Source of the DNA: Gnetum montanum
Taxonomy: Eukaryota; Streptophyta; Gnetopsida; Gnetales; Gnetaceae
Reading direction: 5' to 3'
Length of the DNA: 64,000 nt
NCBI GenBank assembly: GCA_015680685.1
Contig: MNCI01004556.1
Span: 323,108 to 387,107, forward strand
Position 1 is the first letter of the stretch; the number at the start of each line of letters is the position of its first letter. Below the pieces are notes generated by a model, which was not told where the DNA came from, ran no database searches, and saw only the letters and a list, made by a program, of their open reading frames with translations. Below, piece by piece: positions 22,401 to 34,999 of this stretch. A program made the translations under genes and the position numbers.

Positions 22401-23860
22401 ATTCTGGCTTGTGATCTTGCAAGAATTTGATCTTACTATGGTAGATCAAAAAGAAACCAAGAATGTGATCACTAACCACCTCTCTTGCTTAAGATGGGAT
22501 GACAAAGAGGAGGAGAGCCTACTCTTTGATCAATTTCTAGACAAACTCCTCTTTGATAGAGAAATAAATGAAAAAATGCCTAAAAAAGAAATGTGGTTTA
22601 ATGGCATTCTCACATATATTCTCACTCAAGAGATTTCATAGGACTTGGGTTTTAGGAGAAAGCAACAATTTCTTCATCAAGTCAAATACTTCATGGAAAT
22701 CAATGGACACCTTTACAAGGTGTGTACCAATGGCTTAATCCATTGGTGTGTCCTTGATGAAGATTAACTACTCATTCTCTAGGATGCTCATGAAGGGCCT
22801 TATGGAGGCCACTATGTAGGGAGACACATGGCCATAATATTCCTGATGGTAGGATACTATTGACCTACAATCTTTAGAGATGGCCACCAGTTCATCAAGT
22901 CTTGTGAACGTTGTCAACATGATAGGGGGATGACCACTAGCATGGAAGATCCTTAATAGTGGATTCAACCACTTGAGCCTTTCAACATATGGGGCATTAA
23001 CTTCATGGGTCCCATCACACCCATGGCTAACAAGAAAGCATATATTATAGTAGTAGTTGAATACTACACAAAATGGGCTAAAGCGATAGCCATTACTGAT
23101 TGTACATTATCCACTACTACCAAATTTATACAACAAAATATAGTGAATAGGTTTGGGGTGCCACATTCATTAATTCTTGATAATGGGACTCATTTCACAA
23201 GTGCCACATTTAGAAAATTAATGCAACACTTGGGGGTAAAACATAAATTGGTAACACCTTATCACCCCTAAGCCAACGGTCAAGCAGAGGTAACCAACCA
23301 AGAGATTACAAAAGTACTAATGCGAACCATTAGCAAATATAGGAAGGACTAGAGTACAAAACTTAATGATGCTCTCTAGGCTTATCATTCAACTTGGAAA
23401 CTTCCTATTGGCTATTCTCCCTATGAGTTAGTGTATGGAAAATTACAACACTCCCAATTCAATCTAAGCTCCATACACTCTTGATACCCTATGAATTAAA
23501 CCTTGACCTAAGTCTAGCACAGAAGGAAAGATTGATCAATCTAAATGTGCTAGATGAAAATTTCTTACTGGCCCTATCCTTGAATAAGATGAACAAGGCA
23601 TTCAGCAAGAAGCATCATGACCTTAGAATTAGGAAAGTAAAACTTCAACCAAAAGATAAGGTTCTTCACTAGAACCCCACACATGTACCCCAAAAGAAAA
23701 AATTCCAAAAATTATGGAAGGAACCTTATATAATTAATCAAACCTTTCCCTCTGGGGCCATGATAATTTACAAGCTTGACAGCCCAAATAAAAATTAGTT
23801 GGTCAATATCCAACAAGTCAAACCTTTCCTAGAACCAAGATAGGCCAATGTAGCTACCAC
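22400..23860 (+). pseudogene. integrase remnant of element 2
   Basis: The linker and zinc-binding region at about 22680-22925 has AHEGPYGGHYVG and CERCQ. The core starts at about 22985. The first catalytic Asp, expected in a DFMGP motif, reads NFMGP (GAC to AAC). The second is intact in LILDNGTHF (about 23174-23200). The Glu is intact in NGQAEVTN (about 23276-23300). The triad is therefore N-D-E. The C-terminal part carries the conserved YGKLQHSQFN and KVKLQPKDKVLH regions, then a decayed tail to about 23860. Confidence 0.8.
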
Positions 23861-25110
23861 CTTAATGAATGGACACCCCCGTTCTATTTTTTGGATCTCC
23901 TCCCTCCAACTTAGTCATGGAGGAGATATCCATCCATGCTAACCATTACCATGGCCTCTCAGTTTTTCTACCTTTTTTGTTTCATGTTTTTGATTTTCAA
24001 ATTTTTCTAATTTTACACCATCTTTAGTACCTTTGAAGCTTCTTGATTATTTTACACTTTCTTATATATTTTACATTATTTTGTTTTTTTTTGTTTTTTT
24101 ATTTAAGTATGATATTTTCTCATTTTTTCTGATAAATTTTCTTTATTGTCACAGGAAACAATGTTGCTATTGTTGTTTACTAATGATGATTTGTGCTTAA
24201 TGTGTAATTGTTGATGTTTGGTTTCTATTTTTAAATTTTGATGTTTGATGACTTCGATATGGTATATTTTTCATGGAATAGGCAGTGAATCCATGTCATC
24301 CACCCATCTAATGAACTCTATGGTTTTCCTTATTTTGGGAATTTGAGATCCCTTTTTCTTAAAGAAACTTTTAATCAATTAGTGACCTTGGTAGTTCCAG
24401 AATTAGGAAGGATCCAAAGGTTTGTAAAGGATGTGAATTCAAGGGGACTCAATACTCTTTGTACTCTTATTCTTGCTTGAGTGTTTTTTCATAGACTTCT
24501 TACCATTCCATACCACCCAATGATAGGAAGACAAATAATGTCATTGCATGGTGTGGTTCCCATTTCAAAAAAAATAATGGGAACTCCATTCCACCTTGTA
24601 TATCATCCATCCATGCTACCATAATTCACCTCACTACTAGGTTCAATGTTGTACTCTATGTCTTAGTCTAATGTGTTGGGATTCTAGAATAGATTCTTTC
24701 TAGTTGGTCCTTAACTTGTCATGATCATTAAATTGACTATAGGACCCACAGACTCCTTAGTTGAGGTTATGCAAGGGAAAAAAAGCATGATCTTGCTATG
24801 GGGAAAATCCACTTGCATAGCTTTTGGCTTGATTAGTTAAGGTTCCTTACCTTTTACATTGCTACAATCCTATATTTCATATTTTCCATTGTGCAAACCA
24901 CCCAGTACTCCTTAATCTTTCATTGCATTCATCCATTAAATCAATTTTTTTCCATTTTTTCAAATTTATGAACTTCAACATCCTCTTCTCATGATTTCAT
25001 ACTATTCTTGGTCTTCTAAGCTTTCATTTGATCCCAATTTCATCAAAAAATTCTTTGTATTTTGAAAGTTTAACCAAAGTCAACAAAAGTTGATGGTGGT
25101 AAAAAATTAT
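23861..25110 (+). other. non-coding spacer between pol and ORF3 in element 2
   Basis: This has the same spacer as in elements 1 and 3 but is shorter. Near 24577 the sequence jumps from the TTCCCATTTCAAAAAAAATA tract straight to the ATTCCACCTTGTATATC region. About 330 bp present in both sister copies (4672-5005 and about 63530-63880) are therefore missing. No coding frame is seen. Confidence 0.6.
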
Positions 25111-25183
25111 GTCGATGAGGCCTCATCGACATAGCTAACTACATCAACAAGGCCTCATTGATGTAGTGCAAAAATACTATATA
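25111..25183 (+). promoter_or_regulatory. internal promoter candidate upstream of ORF3 (element 2)
   Basis: GTCGATGAGGCCTCATCGAC (25111-25130) is a perfect 20-bp palindrome. A second, imperfect one (ATCAACAAGGCCTCATTGAT) follows at 25143-25162. A TATATATA-like box is at 25178-25183, about 45-50 bp after the first. The arrangement copies that of the LTR promoter. Confidence 0.6.
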
Positions 25184-25331
25184 TACTGCCAGATACTTTG
25201 AAAATTTTGTAATTTGGTCATAACACACAAGGAAGTTTTGTAATTTTTTAGAGCCCAAAACCTTCCAGAGCCCATAACTTTCAAACCATTTGTCCAAATC
25301 ACTTTATTTTTTGACCCTCTAGTTCTCGGAG

Positions 25332-25643
25332 GTAAGAGCTTTATCATGGTAGCTATGAACCTTAAGGTTTCTAATGAAATTTTCAAAAAAAAAAATTCTA
25401 ACTTCCCCCAAGGGTTAGTAACCTTAACAACATAAAAATATCAACTCTTTCAATAGTTAACCCTTATAACAACCTTTGGGATGATTTATCAATGATAATG
25501 CATAAATAAAAATAACAATTAAGTTAATTAAATCAACCATAATCATAACTTAGCCAAGTGTAACTACCCTTAAGAGTTAAGGTATCCCAATTATTTTAAG
25601 GTTACACAATAATTGCTGATTCATGGTCTTAATGTGATTACAG
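25332..25643 (+). other. candidate 5'-UTR intron of ORF3 (element 2)
   Basis: The donor is GGAG|GTAAGA and the acceptor is TGATTACAG, directly before the ATG at 25644. It is 312 nt long, close to the 306 nt in element 1, with the same borders. Confidence 0.5.
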
Positions 25644-28428
25644 ATGGCACCTAAACAAAAGTGTCCATAGGAAGGAGAACCCTCACAACTATGGGAGAAA
25701 TGACCCAGAGCTAGAAGGGGCTAGTAAGAACAAAGCCAAGAACAACAAGAGGTAACCCATGTAACGAGACCTCTTCATGAGGAGCCCAAAGTGGAATCTA
25801 TTCAACAGATTCCATAGGAAGAAGTGCCCATAAAACAATCCCAATGAGGAGAAGTTCCTGGACCAATGCCAAGGCTTGAGGTCACTTTGGCTCAAGCCTC
25901 CCTAGACATCATCATGTCTTGAGAAATCCAAAGATCAGTTCTTCAAGAGATAAAATCATGTTCAATGGGGAATGGTACATCGGAGAGACCTATCTCTTTT
26001 GGAATAGCTAAAGGCTAGGGTCCATTGTAAAAATCAAGGACATTCAAGTGTTCTACTTGGTAGAAGCCATTGCATAGGCATTGGGGTTGTCAAACATTGG
26101 AACATAGTTGGTAGAAATATCAATAAAAGGTAATCTTGAGGTAAAAAGGAAATGGACCTAGCAATGTTACAGGGTGGACTATAAGGAGTATGATGCACTC
26201 ACACTAGTGAAGTGGATTTATTTCAAGATTATGTCCTATCACCTTAATCCAACAGTGAGGCCAAGCAAGGTAACTGCTTTCTCCACTCAAGCATGCACCA
26301 CTCTAAGTGGGAAATTTCCTATTAATATTTAAAAACTAATTTATTTGGAGATCAAGAAGCACTTCAAGGAGAACAAATATGGAAGGAAGATCTTTTCCTT
26401 TCTATGCCTTATTAGAAAATTTGCAAAAGGGTAGGCATTATTTGCTATTCTAATGGAACTCTTAAGCATGCTCCCTTGGCCTCATGGGTAGAAATCATGA
26501 AAGATAAGATGCCAAAAACCACTTAAGAATAGGAGCTTCCACCACCACTAGCCACTTAGGAGAGAACACCAAAGGCCCATGTAGTGCTTGAACATCTGCA
26601 TCAAATTCAAGAATAGCTCTTAAGCGAACAAGAGAAACAAGTAGGAATGAGTGGGGTAGATCCATCTATGTATCAACCAATGATGAGTCACCTTAATGAA
26701 GTGGCCTGAATAGTTAATCAGATGGAGAAGGGTAGTCCCATTTTCTCTACCCAAAGAATGCAGTGACCTTCAAGGTTAGATTCCAATGCTCAAGAGGTGA
26801 CGGTATCATTAGCAACACACTATCTATTCCTAGAAATCTCTAGAAACGCTACCACTTTCTCAGTGAGGTTGGAGGAAGATGAAGAGGCAACTATCTTGGT
26901 GATGCAACACCAAGGGCAAGAGACAATGATAGAAGTGGTAGCTAACCATGTAGTTGAAGCACTTAATGCACCCATGGCATCTATACTAGATGTATCTACA
27001 CTCCAAGATGTGCAAATGTTCATAGGTATAGTCAATGGGAAATTGAATGTAGTCCAACATGAATAGTTTCCAAAAAAACTGGTAGGAATTGGGCAACCAA
27101 CTTTGGACATCTTTGATCTCCTGGAGAACATCACCACAATCCAATTGGAGCTACTGAATGCAAGGGGTATGTGCATCATCTTGAAATGGCAACTAGAAAC
27201 AACCAAAGAGCAAAATCAACACTTAGCTATAAAGGTTGTTGAACTTTATGCCTGACTTGCAGAATAAGAAATCCTCAGCTTGGCAATGACAAGAGATGAA
27301 GCTATCAAATAGCTTCAAGAACAATTTCAAAAGGTTGAGGAGGAAGCAGTAATGACCATCTTCAAACAGTCCATGGCAGAAGCTGAAACACACTCAATCA
27401 AAAAGAACTTGAATCAGATGCACTAGGAGAATGAAGCATTAACCATGAAAAATCATCACCTATGAGATGTTAATGCTCAAAGAGATCAAATGCAAGATTT
27501 CATTCATCAGCAATAGGATTAGCTTGCCAGAGTCAATGCTAAACTAAGGAAATTGGCCCTAGAGAACTACGATCTGTCAATGGAGGAGGTACACACCTTG
27601 TGACAAAAGTTTGCAATCAAGATCACTTCCTAGAAGAATGAAGCTCTCAAATTTGAGAAAATGAAAAATCACTATAGAGACCAGGTTGATTTGTAAAAAG
27701 AAGTAGATGAAAAAAAAATCTAGATGGCAAAGGAAAAAATAAATGAAGCCCTCTAACAACTCCAACAAGGAAGAGAGATGTGGCATCCCATATTTGATGG
27801 GATTGACACCTATAACAAAGAGGAGATTTGCTTCAAGGAGTTGCAGATCAAGAAAATGATAGAGTATATGGAGTTGGCCAATCTCTATTATGCAAACTTG
27901 GCAATGTTGATAGCTAGACGACTACAATCAGAATTGGAGAAACAAGTGGCTAGCTCATATCTATTATACAAGGCTAAGTTTAAACACCACAAGGACACCA
28001 AGAAAAAGCTTGAGATTGTTAACGCTGAACTCAAAGTTCTCAAAGGATGATTCATAGATCAAAGATCTATCATTGAGGACCTAGATAGATGAATGAATGA
28101 CTACCAAGAGCTAAAGAACACAATGAAAGCATTCGACATTGAATGCAAACAGTTTGCTGCTTAGTTTGTCAATACTAAGGAGTTGTTTATAGCAATCTTG
28201 TGTACTAGGGATGTGCCCATTCCAACCCACATTGGGGAAGCTACATGGAAAATGCGTGATCCTAGGAGTAAGGAGGAGAAAATGAAAGCATTGCTAGATG
28301 CTTTCTACCTCCCACCTGAAGTTGCAGTAGCAGCAGGACAATCATAGCTACCTCAATCACTGCTAGTGTGTGAAGCTAGTGAACATTCCTCAGAGCCTAA
28401 GGAACCACCACCACCTAGGACCATTTGA
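25644..28428 (+). pseudogene. ORF3 of element 2: long coiled-coil protein, decayed
   Basis: The start is MAPKQK at 25644, directly after the candidate acceptor, and the stop TGA is at 28426-28428. It is homologous along its length to 6054-8893, but about 75 bp are lost near 25965 and several frameshifts break the N-terminal half. The best parts are 26900-27070 (LDVSTLQDVQMFIG) and 27778-28050 (IKKMIEYMELANLYYANLA, then an ELEKQVASSYLL coiled coil). Lys/Glu/Gln-rich heptads run over about 27100-28150, followed by a conserved RDVPIPTHIGEATW motif at about 28205-28250 and a Pro-rich end. I do not recognise the family. A structural or DNA-binding role would be a guess. Confidence 0.6.
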
Positions 28429-28665
28429 TCTTCTCCAACAAGCTTGACACCATCAAGGAATGTGTTGTCCAATTTTTAAAGAGTTGTGTCATGGTATTTA
28501 ATTTTGAAACCTAAACACCACCATTTTTGTAATGTGTTGATCCATACACCCAGGAACTCCATTTTTTTGTCAAGTCAGTTAGTTTGTTTTGTTGAAGGAA
28601 AGTCAATTAATAATCCCATTCCTTCCTAATTTTGTAAAAGAACTCAAGGAAAGGCTTTTCATTTA

Positions 28666-28677
28666 GTTGTGGGGATA
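28666..28677 (+). other. polypurine tract before 3' LTR of element 2
   Basis: GTTGTGGGGATA directly abuts the LTR start TGATGATT, matching the tract of element 1. Confidence 0.6.
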
Positions 28678-29586
28678 TGATGATTTGTCATTAGTTGGCT
28701 GCATTGATGAGACCGCGTTGACGTAGTTGATTGCATTGATGAGGCCTCATCGACACATCTTACCCTACATTGATGAGGCCTCATTGACATAGTGTCTATC
28801 TATTGCCTATAAATATGTGCCTACTAGCCACATTTATGGCAATCTAGATTTCAGTAGTAGCGAAGCTCTTACATTTTTTCCATTTGAAAGTTAGGATTTC
28901 TTTTCCTTGAGTGCCTATAGTAGGAGTCATTGTATGTATGGATCTTTATTTGAGCATTCTTGTACCTAAGCATGATAGTGTGTGCAGTAATAAAGATAAG
29001 CTTTTTGATAAACCTTGTGGCACTTTGGATAGATTAGCTATTTTATTTATGCATTTAATGTTTCCAATTATTTATTAAATTCTTTCAATTAGTTATTAAA
29101 TATTTTCTAGTTACTATGTTAGATCACACACATAAGTATGACTGCTTCGAGTGTAACACATATTCGCTTGGTAATCCCAACAGTGTTATTGCTTGGTATT
29201 CCCAATAGCATAGCACTTGGTCACCTAGCAACGGATACATGGGTTCATGATGTGTACAGAAACTGGGAACAGATAGTTATGTTAGGATTAGTTAAATGTT
29301 AGTTAATTAGTTAATTTAGATTAGTTAATTAAACTTATTTTATCTACATTTCAAGCACCAAAATATAAAATATAAAATGATAAAAATTGGATGCTTCAAT
29401 TACACTTAACCATACCAACGTACATCACAAGTGTAATTGGGAGGACAACGATTGAAATTAAGGCTAGATTTACTTCCTAAAGCACTAGTGCATTGGAAAT
29501 GATAAAGTCTACTAAATTCGACTGAATCAAGCATGAATGCTTTTTGATTCATATGGTTGGGCATAGGGGTACCTCGCCACTCATCA
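28678..29586 (+). repeat. 3' LTR of element 2 (909 bp)
   Basis: It starts TGATGATT and ends ACTCATCA, followed by the target duplication ATACC. It is alignable throughout with the 5' LTR. It differs by many transitions and by carrying three palindromic repeat units instead of one. Confidence 0.85.
28703..28815 (+). promoter_or_regulatory. U3 repeat array and TATA box, 3' LTR of element 2
   Basis: Three direct repeats each begin TTGATGAG. The middle copy contains the palindrome GATGAGGCCTCATC and the first keeps CpGs (GACCGCGTTGACG). TATAAATA is at 28808-28815. Confidence 0.55.
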
Positions 29587-29591
29587 ATACC
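29587..29591 (+). repeat. 3' target-site duplication of element 2 (ATACC)
   Basis: This is the partner of GTACT at 16730-16734. Two transitions separate them. Confidence 0.6.
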
Positions 29592-31820
29592 CTTACAACA
29601 AAGAGGAGCCTTGAACTACTAGAGGTTGAAGGCCCCTTTTCGTTGTAAGGAGGTATTTGAATCATGAACGGTTCCCTCATAGGCCTTAGATTGTTGTTAA
29701 TGTTGAATGTTGCTATGGTATAAGGGATATTTCTAACATTCAATGGGTCTTTATATACATGCATCAACTAGTTTTGAGGCCTAACTAGGTTGGATGTGTC
29801 AAGAACTAACTCACCCTTATCTATCATCTTTTGCAGGTCGTCTTTTAGTGCAAGGAAAAATTTGGTGTCATGACTTGGAAATCGATGATAGTGGAAAAAG
29901 TAGTCAAGCTTAAAATACTTAGGCATTGGAGGGTTATCTTTGATTACTTGAGTGGATTCTTTAGCTATCCCACATAGCCTCTTGTACCTCTTTTGGGAAT
30001 TTTTGGTCATCTATTTATATTGTATGCTCCCACTCTTCGATAGTTTTTCTAAGAGTTCTGATGCCTTCAAGGATAATCTAGTGTATTTTGTTTGGTCTTT
30101 TGCTTGAAGTTGTGCCTTGAAGTAGTTATTATTATTAACAAGGGTGTTGGGTTGGTTAGTTCTTGGCTCATGGGTGATCATTTTGTTTTCTTTGGTTATA
30201 GTGGTCACCACCATGTTGTTTTACCTCTTCCTCTCCTTATCCTTTTGCACATGTTGATTCTTATATGCCAAGTAGATGGGGTCATGACTATCCTTCATAG
30301 CATCCTCTATGTTTTTGTTTTGGGAAAAGACCTAACTTAGTGACTGTGAGTCAAGATAAGATAATTTTGATTCAATAAAATCATTCACCACCCACTTGAA
30401 GATAGCTAGAAGATGAGTTTCAGCTATTAGTTCTAGGATCTCATTTAGTAAAGAATTTCATCATTGGATGAACTTTTGCACTGGTTCAAGGAGTCCTTGC
30501 TTGATCTTCATCAACTAGCCAAGGATGGTATCAAGTTTCAAGTCATACTTGAAGTAGTTAATAAATTGCAAAATTAGGTCTTCCAAAGAGGATATGGATC
30601 CTCTTGGCAAGACATGGTATAGTCAAGGGCTTTTTCCTTAAGGGACATAGGGAATATTCTTGTTATGGTATGTGGCTAGGCTTACAATAACAAGTACTTG
30701 GAGTGAAAGGTTATGAGATGGGAGTTAGGGTCATCTTCATCATTGTACTTCATGAACGATGGTATCAGGACACTCGAGGGAAGAGTTATTGGTGGGACCA
30801 TAGGGTTGATGGGATCATCCTAATAGAAATTCATGATTTTGACAGTTTGGAACATGGAGCCTTTAAGCCTCCTTAACTCTTCAATTAGGTCCTAGATCAT
30901 TTAAAAGGCTTGATCTAGTCCTTGGGGTGCCCTTGTTGGTTGTGGGGTCTACACAAAAGACTATTGTATATGCTGGAAGGTCTATGACCTCGCAATTAGT
31001 TGTAGCACTGAGGGGAGAGGTTGGGTCATCATAGTAGCAAGTGGGCTAAACAAAGAAATAGATGTTTGTGCTAATATCTAGGGCACAAAGGGGATGAAGG
31101 GGATATGTAACCCTTGGATCACCTAAGGTTCCATAGTGGGCTCCATCTAGGTGAAAAGGGGGTTAGTGGTGGTTACAACCACCAATGATGGTTGCATAGA
31201 CAATGGTTGTGTGGTGAAAGATCTAAAGAAATGGAAGGTTGTAGACTATGGCATAGATTGTGTTTGATGCATTGTGATGATGTGCATGGGTCCAAACATG
31301 GTAGGGTAGGAAGGGGTGGAGGATTGGGACATTTTTCCCATGGAAGAGATGATGGAGATTGAGGTAGGCAACATGGACGTGAGGGTTGATTGTTGAAAGA
31401 GCCCCCCTATGAGGTTTTCATGTTCGAACTCACCTCGAACTCATCCTCTTCCTATTGCTACTCATTCGAGCTAGCTTTTCCATCCTCCTCATCCATCTTA
31501 GTTAGTTGAGATAGGATGCACCCATAAGTCTTAATAAGGGGTATCTTATCATATGGTGAAGGAATATATTCTTTTCCATCACGATGTGTGAGATTGTATT
31601 CTCTTTTAGCCTTTGCTTCCATCCTTGGAATTAGCATGCTAGCCTAAATCTTGGCATAAAAGAAGTTATAGTGATATTCATTTATGACCAAGAACTCAGG
31701 AATTTGCCCCCTATGCCTTAAGGATTATCTACATTTGGCCATAGCGGGGTCCTTGGGGTCATACACCCTTTTAGCCTGTTGGCTAGACCCAGTATTGGTA
31801 AAGTTGAAAGGAAAGATGGT
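29587..31820 (-). pseudogene. Tat-like gag, upstream half of an interrupted element
   Basis: On the minus strand, a Pro/Ser/Met-rich N-terminal region (about 31450-30950) leads to the gag core at about 30800-30400. Its motifs are IPSFMKYNDEDDPNSHL, ARIFPMSLKEKALD-like and, in a shifted frame, RGSISSLEDLILQFINYFKYD. These are standard for the Tat/Ogre type. At 29960-29790 comes FHYHRFPSHDTKFFLALKDD followed by LQKMIDKGELVL, the gag C-terminal CxxH-like region of this lineage with its cysteines lost. The frame runs to 29587, stops at element 2's LTR, and resumes at 16734. Stops and frameshifts are numerous. Confidence 0.75.
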
Positions 31821-34403
31821 TGATTATTGGAACAACATGATAGTAATGTTTAAGGTTGACTAGATAAAAATGTTTAATTAGTAAAGGGGATAAAAATTCT
31901 AGCAAATGGAATTTTCAAAATGCCAAAAGGGGTATGGCTATCAAAGGTTATGAGCTACATAGTGTAGGTAGTTGTCAAAGGGGGTATAACCTTTTACTCA
32001 AGAAAAAGGAAAAAATTTGATGTCAAACCCCATCACACTGAGCTTGCCAACAATACCAACATTGGAGGTGAGAAAGGGGGAAGAAAGGGGGTAAGATGAA
32101 AAATCCTACACCTCTCTCTATAACACTGGGGGATTTACTTTTGGTACATCGAATGGTTTTCTGTTTAAAAATCAAGGTGAAATTCTTAATTTTTCAATAG
32201 TCTTTGTTTTGGCAGGTGGCAAATGTTGGCCTTATTGGAAAATTTTTATGGCAGGGGGGGTAAGGTTTTGGGTGAAACATCCACGCTAGCTTTGGAATGA
32301 CCAACAACTATTGTGAAAAATTTTTAAAAGTCCAAATCACTTACAACCTCAACATTGGGTTTTGGTGGTAGGTGGTATGGGTGGTAATGTCGATTTGGAA
32401 ATGGAAAGATATGTTAACAAAAATTGTAAACAAAGTTTTAAAGGTTTTGAAGTTTTGGATTGCAAGTAATTCTGCCAAACAAGCAATAGGTTTGGACATA
32501 ACATTTGGATGAACACCCTCCTTCTAGCACTAGAAAACTGTAATGACTAAAAAATTTGGTCGCTGGAAAATTGAAGATCCTAGCCAAGATAACTTTAACC
32601 TCAGATCCTAATGACCTTTATAAGAAAATAGGATTTGAGGTACCCTAGACAATCTTGTCGACCATCCAGGGACTTAGAGAGTGTCAACGGGGGTAACAAA
32701 GTAAACATTTGATGTAGATCTAAAAATAAATGCACAAAATTAGAAAAAAAAACTATGCTCTAGCTTGCACAAAAAACAAAACTATAAACTTTCTTTCTGA
32801 TAAAAATAAAGGAGATTCAAAAAATATGTACAAGATGTTCTTAAGGAAGTAGGGGTTTCACTTTGCTAGGGTTTTGGATTCTATTGAAACTTGTGGCCTT
32901 TGATGACATAGTCAGCTCCACAATCCAAAGGTTCCACAACTCCCGATGCTATCAAACCTTGCTACACTTCTCACTAAATCTGCAACATTGGTGATGCAAG
33001 GGGGTAAGATGTGTGGAGGTTTTGAGCCACAGTGAAGAGCCACATTAGGAGTCTTGATGCATAGGTTGCTCAACATTGCTGCCAAAGTTTGCACAATCTC
33101 AAGGGTGTAATAATGGTTACAATGGCTATAGTTTCCATGCTGGAAGATCTTCGAAAGCTTTGTGTTTGCAAGGAATTCTCAAAGTTATGAGATTCAAAAA
33201 CGGTGGAACCCTTTCATGGTGCACCAATTTTGGTTATATAGGTCTTTAAGGCCATAAATTTTATTGTAATTTTCTACCTAATTGCTGATAGATTGCCACT
33301 ACATATAGGTGTTGCAAGTGTCTAAATCCAACATGGTTTCTATGTATGGTAAGTTTTGACACTCTCCATGGCATTAAAACCATTTTGTTTACCAAAAATA
33401 GTAAATGGGAATTTTACCCACACTGGCTTTCTCCATCCATGCTAGGCCTTCCAACAACAACGATGAAATGCAGGATCAATGCTAGAGCTAGAGTAGTGTT
33501 GAATTGTTGTGCCAAGCTGGAGCAATGCTGGGGGGAAGGTGCAATGTTGGGAGTGCAGTAGCTATGCTAGAGAGGGTGGGTGTGGTTGTGTTGTGAGGAA
33601 ATAAGAGTTATACCTCCCAACAATGGACATAGGTGATGTTACACCCCTCCATAGCTGTTCCAGTGTAGCAAATGTTATACCCCCCACAACACCCATGAAA
33701 ATGCCAATTTTGATAGTCCAAGAGGCATTATGATTGCTCAAGCCCACATATAGGCATGCTATGATTTTTTCACTTGGGGATTGAGGCTTTGACCACTTAT
33801 GAGGCATTTTTCAGCCCCAAAAGCTAAAGTATGTAAAATTACATCTTTTATATTACAATTTTCATATTTTACAATGAAATTTGAGCCTCAAGTTTCATGG
33901 GGTGAGGGTTACAATGCAAAGAAGTTACAACATAAGTTTTCTAGGTGGTGTTTCATTAGGTCTATGTAAGTTTCTTATTTATTCTTCTAGGATTTCTTTT
34001 TTATATTTCTATTTGAATTGATTTGTAATTTATAATTTGTGCATAGGTTTAGAGCCTTGGTAGAAAATATTATTCATGTAAATATTTTTTAGAAGGACAT
34101 CAAATCTTATGTACATATTTTTATTACAATATATTTCTATACACATTATATTTTTGTAAGGTTTAAGATACACATATGCTTCTTAATGGTGATCTTGCAA
34201 TCAATGTTTTGGATGTGTGATTTATCAAGTTTGATAACAAATGTGAGTTTCTACCATTTTAATGTATTATTATGAAAATTTTTAATCCATTTTAATGCAT
34301 GCAAAATATTAATTAATTCATTTTTGTTTCTTAGACATTAAGTCTTATAAAATTGAATTTTAACTTAAAGCCTTGTCTTATCAACCAGATTTATCTTCTC
34401 TAG
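31821..34403. other. leader/LTR region of the interrupted element, ends unresolved
   Basis: No coding frame is supportable. By position this should hold the 5' leader, primer site and 5' LTR of the minus-strand element. The stretch 32020-32055 (CACACTGAGCTTGCCA) could be a decayed primer-site complement, but I cannot define LTR borders. Short open frames at 32912-33094 and 33346-33807 have no recognisable domain. Confidence 0.35.
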
Positions 34404-34506
34404 TGTTATGTATTTGTTCTAAAATAGAGTTCTTCCATAAGAAAGATGGTATCTCCTCATAAAAAATGTTGTAATTATTATATTAAGACCTAGAAAGGAC
34501 ATTGTT
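34404..34506 (+). repeat. 5' fragment of an X-family LTR
   Basis: TGTTATGTATTTG onward, including the AAGATGGTATCTCCTCAT and TTGTAATTATTATATTAA stretches, matches the first ~100 bp of the X LTRs at 46160 and 50765. The similarity stops near 34506. Confidence 0.5.
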
Positions 34507-34999
34507 GGCAACTGTTTGGGACCACCAATATTTACTGCGAGTCTCGTGACTAGGATCACAGGAAACAAAGGTGTTCCTTCAAACTTGAGTTTAGGTGTTT
34601 TCTGGTTTCTAGAAATACCAAGGTCCAAATACCTCCAAATGAACTCAGTGGTAATAGAGTGAACTAAGCATAAATGTGTGTTTGTTGTTATGAATGTTGA
34701 AATGCTTGGGTTTATGTATGAAACTGTAACTGGTTATTATAACAGAAATTCAACTAACCTTGTTGAATACTAAGTCATTAAAGATTCCTATTTTATCAAG
34801 TCACTTAGTCTATATAGTCCCTATAGTATGTTGCTTGAAACAAATAAAATTTCACCAAAATGCTTAAGCACAATTCTATAGAAATTTACTCCTAGTTTTC
34901 CTCAAAGAGAAAGATCCAGAAGAAAAATAGAAATAGAGCAAGATTCTATGGATTTTAAAAGAGAAGAAAAGAGAAAGCAGATTTTTATAGAATCTCAAA
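34507..34999. other. no gene seen
   Basis: Mixed sequence. An open frame on the minus strand at 34419-34628 lies partly over the LTR fragment and has no recognisable domain. Confidence 0.3.

Larger units (their letters stand above)
16735..29586 (+). mobile_element. Element 2: structurally complete Athila/Tat-type LTR retrotransposon
   Basis: At 12.85 kb this is the only copy in the window with both ends. It has a 5' LTR (16735-17576), tRNA-Asp-type primer site (17578-17595), gag, protease, RT, RNase H, integrase, spacer, internal promoter, intron, ORF3, polypurine tract and 3' LTR (28678-29586). It is inserted plus-strand into a minus-strand Tat-like gag. Removing it and one 5-bp duplication lets the gag frame continue, which fixes both ends independently. 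Relative to elements 1 and 3 it lacks about 330 bp of the spacer near 24577. All genes carry stops. Confidence 0.9.

Noticed and set aside
32020-32055. Primer-site complement of the minus-strand element
   Set aside because: There is partial resemblance to an Ogre/Tat-type site but with an insertion, and no LTR end follows at the right place. It is too weak to list as a feature.
33630-33690. TGTTACACCCCTCC as an LTR start
   Set aside because: The motif resembles plant LTR ends, but no partner end, no primer site and no second copy were found nearby.
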